Assembly: GCA_038521775.1 (NCBI GenBank)
Contig: JBCBKN010000084.1
Coordinates: forward strand, 1 to 13,599
Length of the DNA: 13,599 nucleotides
Source: J013 sp038521775
GTDB taxonomy: Bacteria > Pseudomonadota > Alphaproteobacteria > Rhodobacterales > Rhodobacteraceae
Direction of reading: 5' to 3'
The position numbers were made by a program, and so were the translations under genes. Positions 13,453 through 13,599 of the stretch are shown piece after piece. The notes beneath the pieces are model-generated. The model saw only the letters and a program-made list of their open reading frames with translations. It had not been told where the DNA came from and ran no database searches. How positions within the stretch are numbered: position 1 is the stretch's first letter; each line of letters opens with the position of its first letter.

Positions 13453-13599
13453 TCAGCTCATAAAGGAGTTCAGGCCGCCCTCATGCGCCGCCCTCAGGTC
13501 CGACAGCGTGACCCGGTGCCCGGCAAAATCCACCCAGAGCCCGCCGAACCGGCCGACATGGGCCACCGGGATCTCGGCGCTCAGAATGCGGGCCATGGC
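13453..13599 (-). CDS. purL: C-terminal end of phosphoribosylformylglycinamidine synthase II (partial)
   Basis: Only the last 48 residues and the TGA stop are in the window; the frame is open to the right edge. The residues contain ILSAEIPVAHVGRFGG followed by VDFAGHRVTLSDLRAAHEGGLNSFM. The pattern of a small helix, IPVAxVGRFGG, a short beta-hairpin and a final LxxLRAAHEG helix fits the end of the PurL AIRS-type C-terminal domain (purine synthesis, FGAR to FGAM). In Rhodobacterales purL is commonly followed by bolA and grxD, as here, which supports the call. With so little sequence another AIRS-family protein, or a short ORF starting at the ATG near 13596, cannot be excluded. Confidence 0.7.
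   Translation of the reverse strand, partial: AMARILSAEIPVAHVGRFGGLWVDFAGHRVTLSDLRAAHEGGLNSFMS

Overview
The window looks like a chromosomal core region of a GC-rich alphaproteobacterium, most likely a member of Rhodobacterales/Rhodobacteraceae. The evidence is protein style (a DUF2125 exported protein, a class I FbaB/DhnA-type aldolase, a short FtsB-like septum protein), the bolA-grxD neighbourhood beside a purL-like 3' end, and a divergent tkt / coiled-coil gene-zapA pair. This placement rests on recalled family and synteny patterns, not on a search. No mobile element, CRISPR array, tRNA or rRNA was recognised.

Left part (1-2828, plus strand): a possible 3' tail of an upstream gene, a small hypothetical gene, cysE (serine O-acetyltransferase) and a large exported DUF2125-type protein. 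A strong hairpin at 2839-2870 separates this block from the convergent minus-strand block.

Centre (2888-11118, all minus strand; transcription order right to left): tkt, yceI-family gene, gap, pgk, an exported Sel1-like protein, class I aldolase gene and ftsB-like gene. Four of the seven are central-carbon enzymes: transketolase, GAPDH, phosphoglycerate kinase and fructose-bisphosphate aldolase. Candidate sigma70-type promoters precede tkt and gap. Both place a hairpin near the predicted 5' end of the mRNA. A very good intrinsic terminator follows the Sel1-like gene, and a 55-bp near-perfect inverted repeat lies between gap and pgk.

Right part: diverging from tkt, a small coiled-coil gene and zapA (cell division) are preceded by about 150 bp rich in stem-loops. 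Then, on the minus strand and in transcription order, come a purL-like 3' end (cut by the window edge), bolA, a 52-codon single-membrane-span gene that overlaps the bolA stop codon by four bases, and grxD (CGFS monothiol glutaredoxin). BolA and GrxD are known partners in [2Fe-2S] cluster handling. A degenerate 13-bp minisatellite of about 12 units fills much of the purL-bolA gap.

I saw no clear sign of a new defence or mobile system. The items most worth a second look are the 13-bp minisatellite, the structured leader upstream of the zapA operon, the gap-pgk inverted repeat, the small membrane protein between bolA and grxD, and the exported Sel1-like protein inside the glycolytic cluster.
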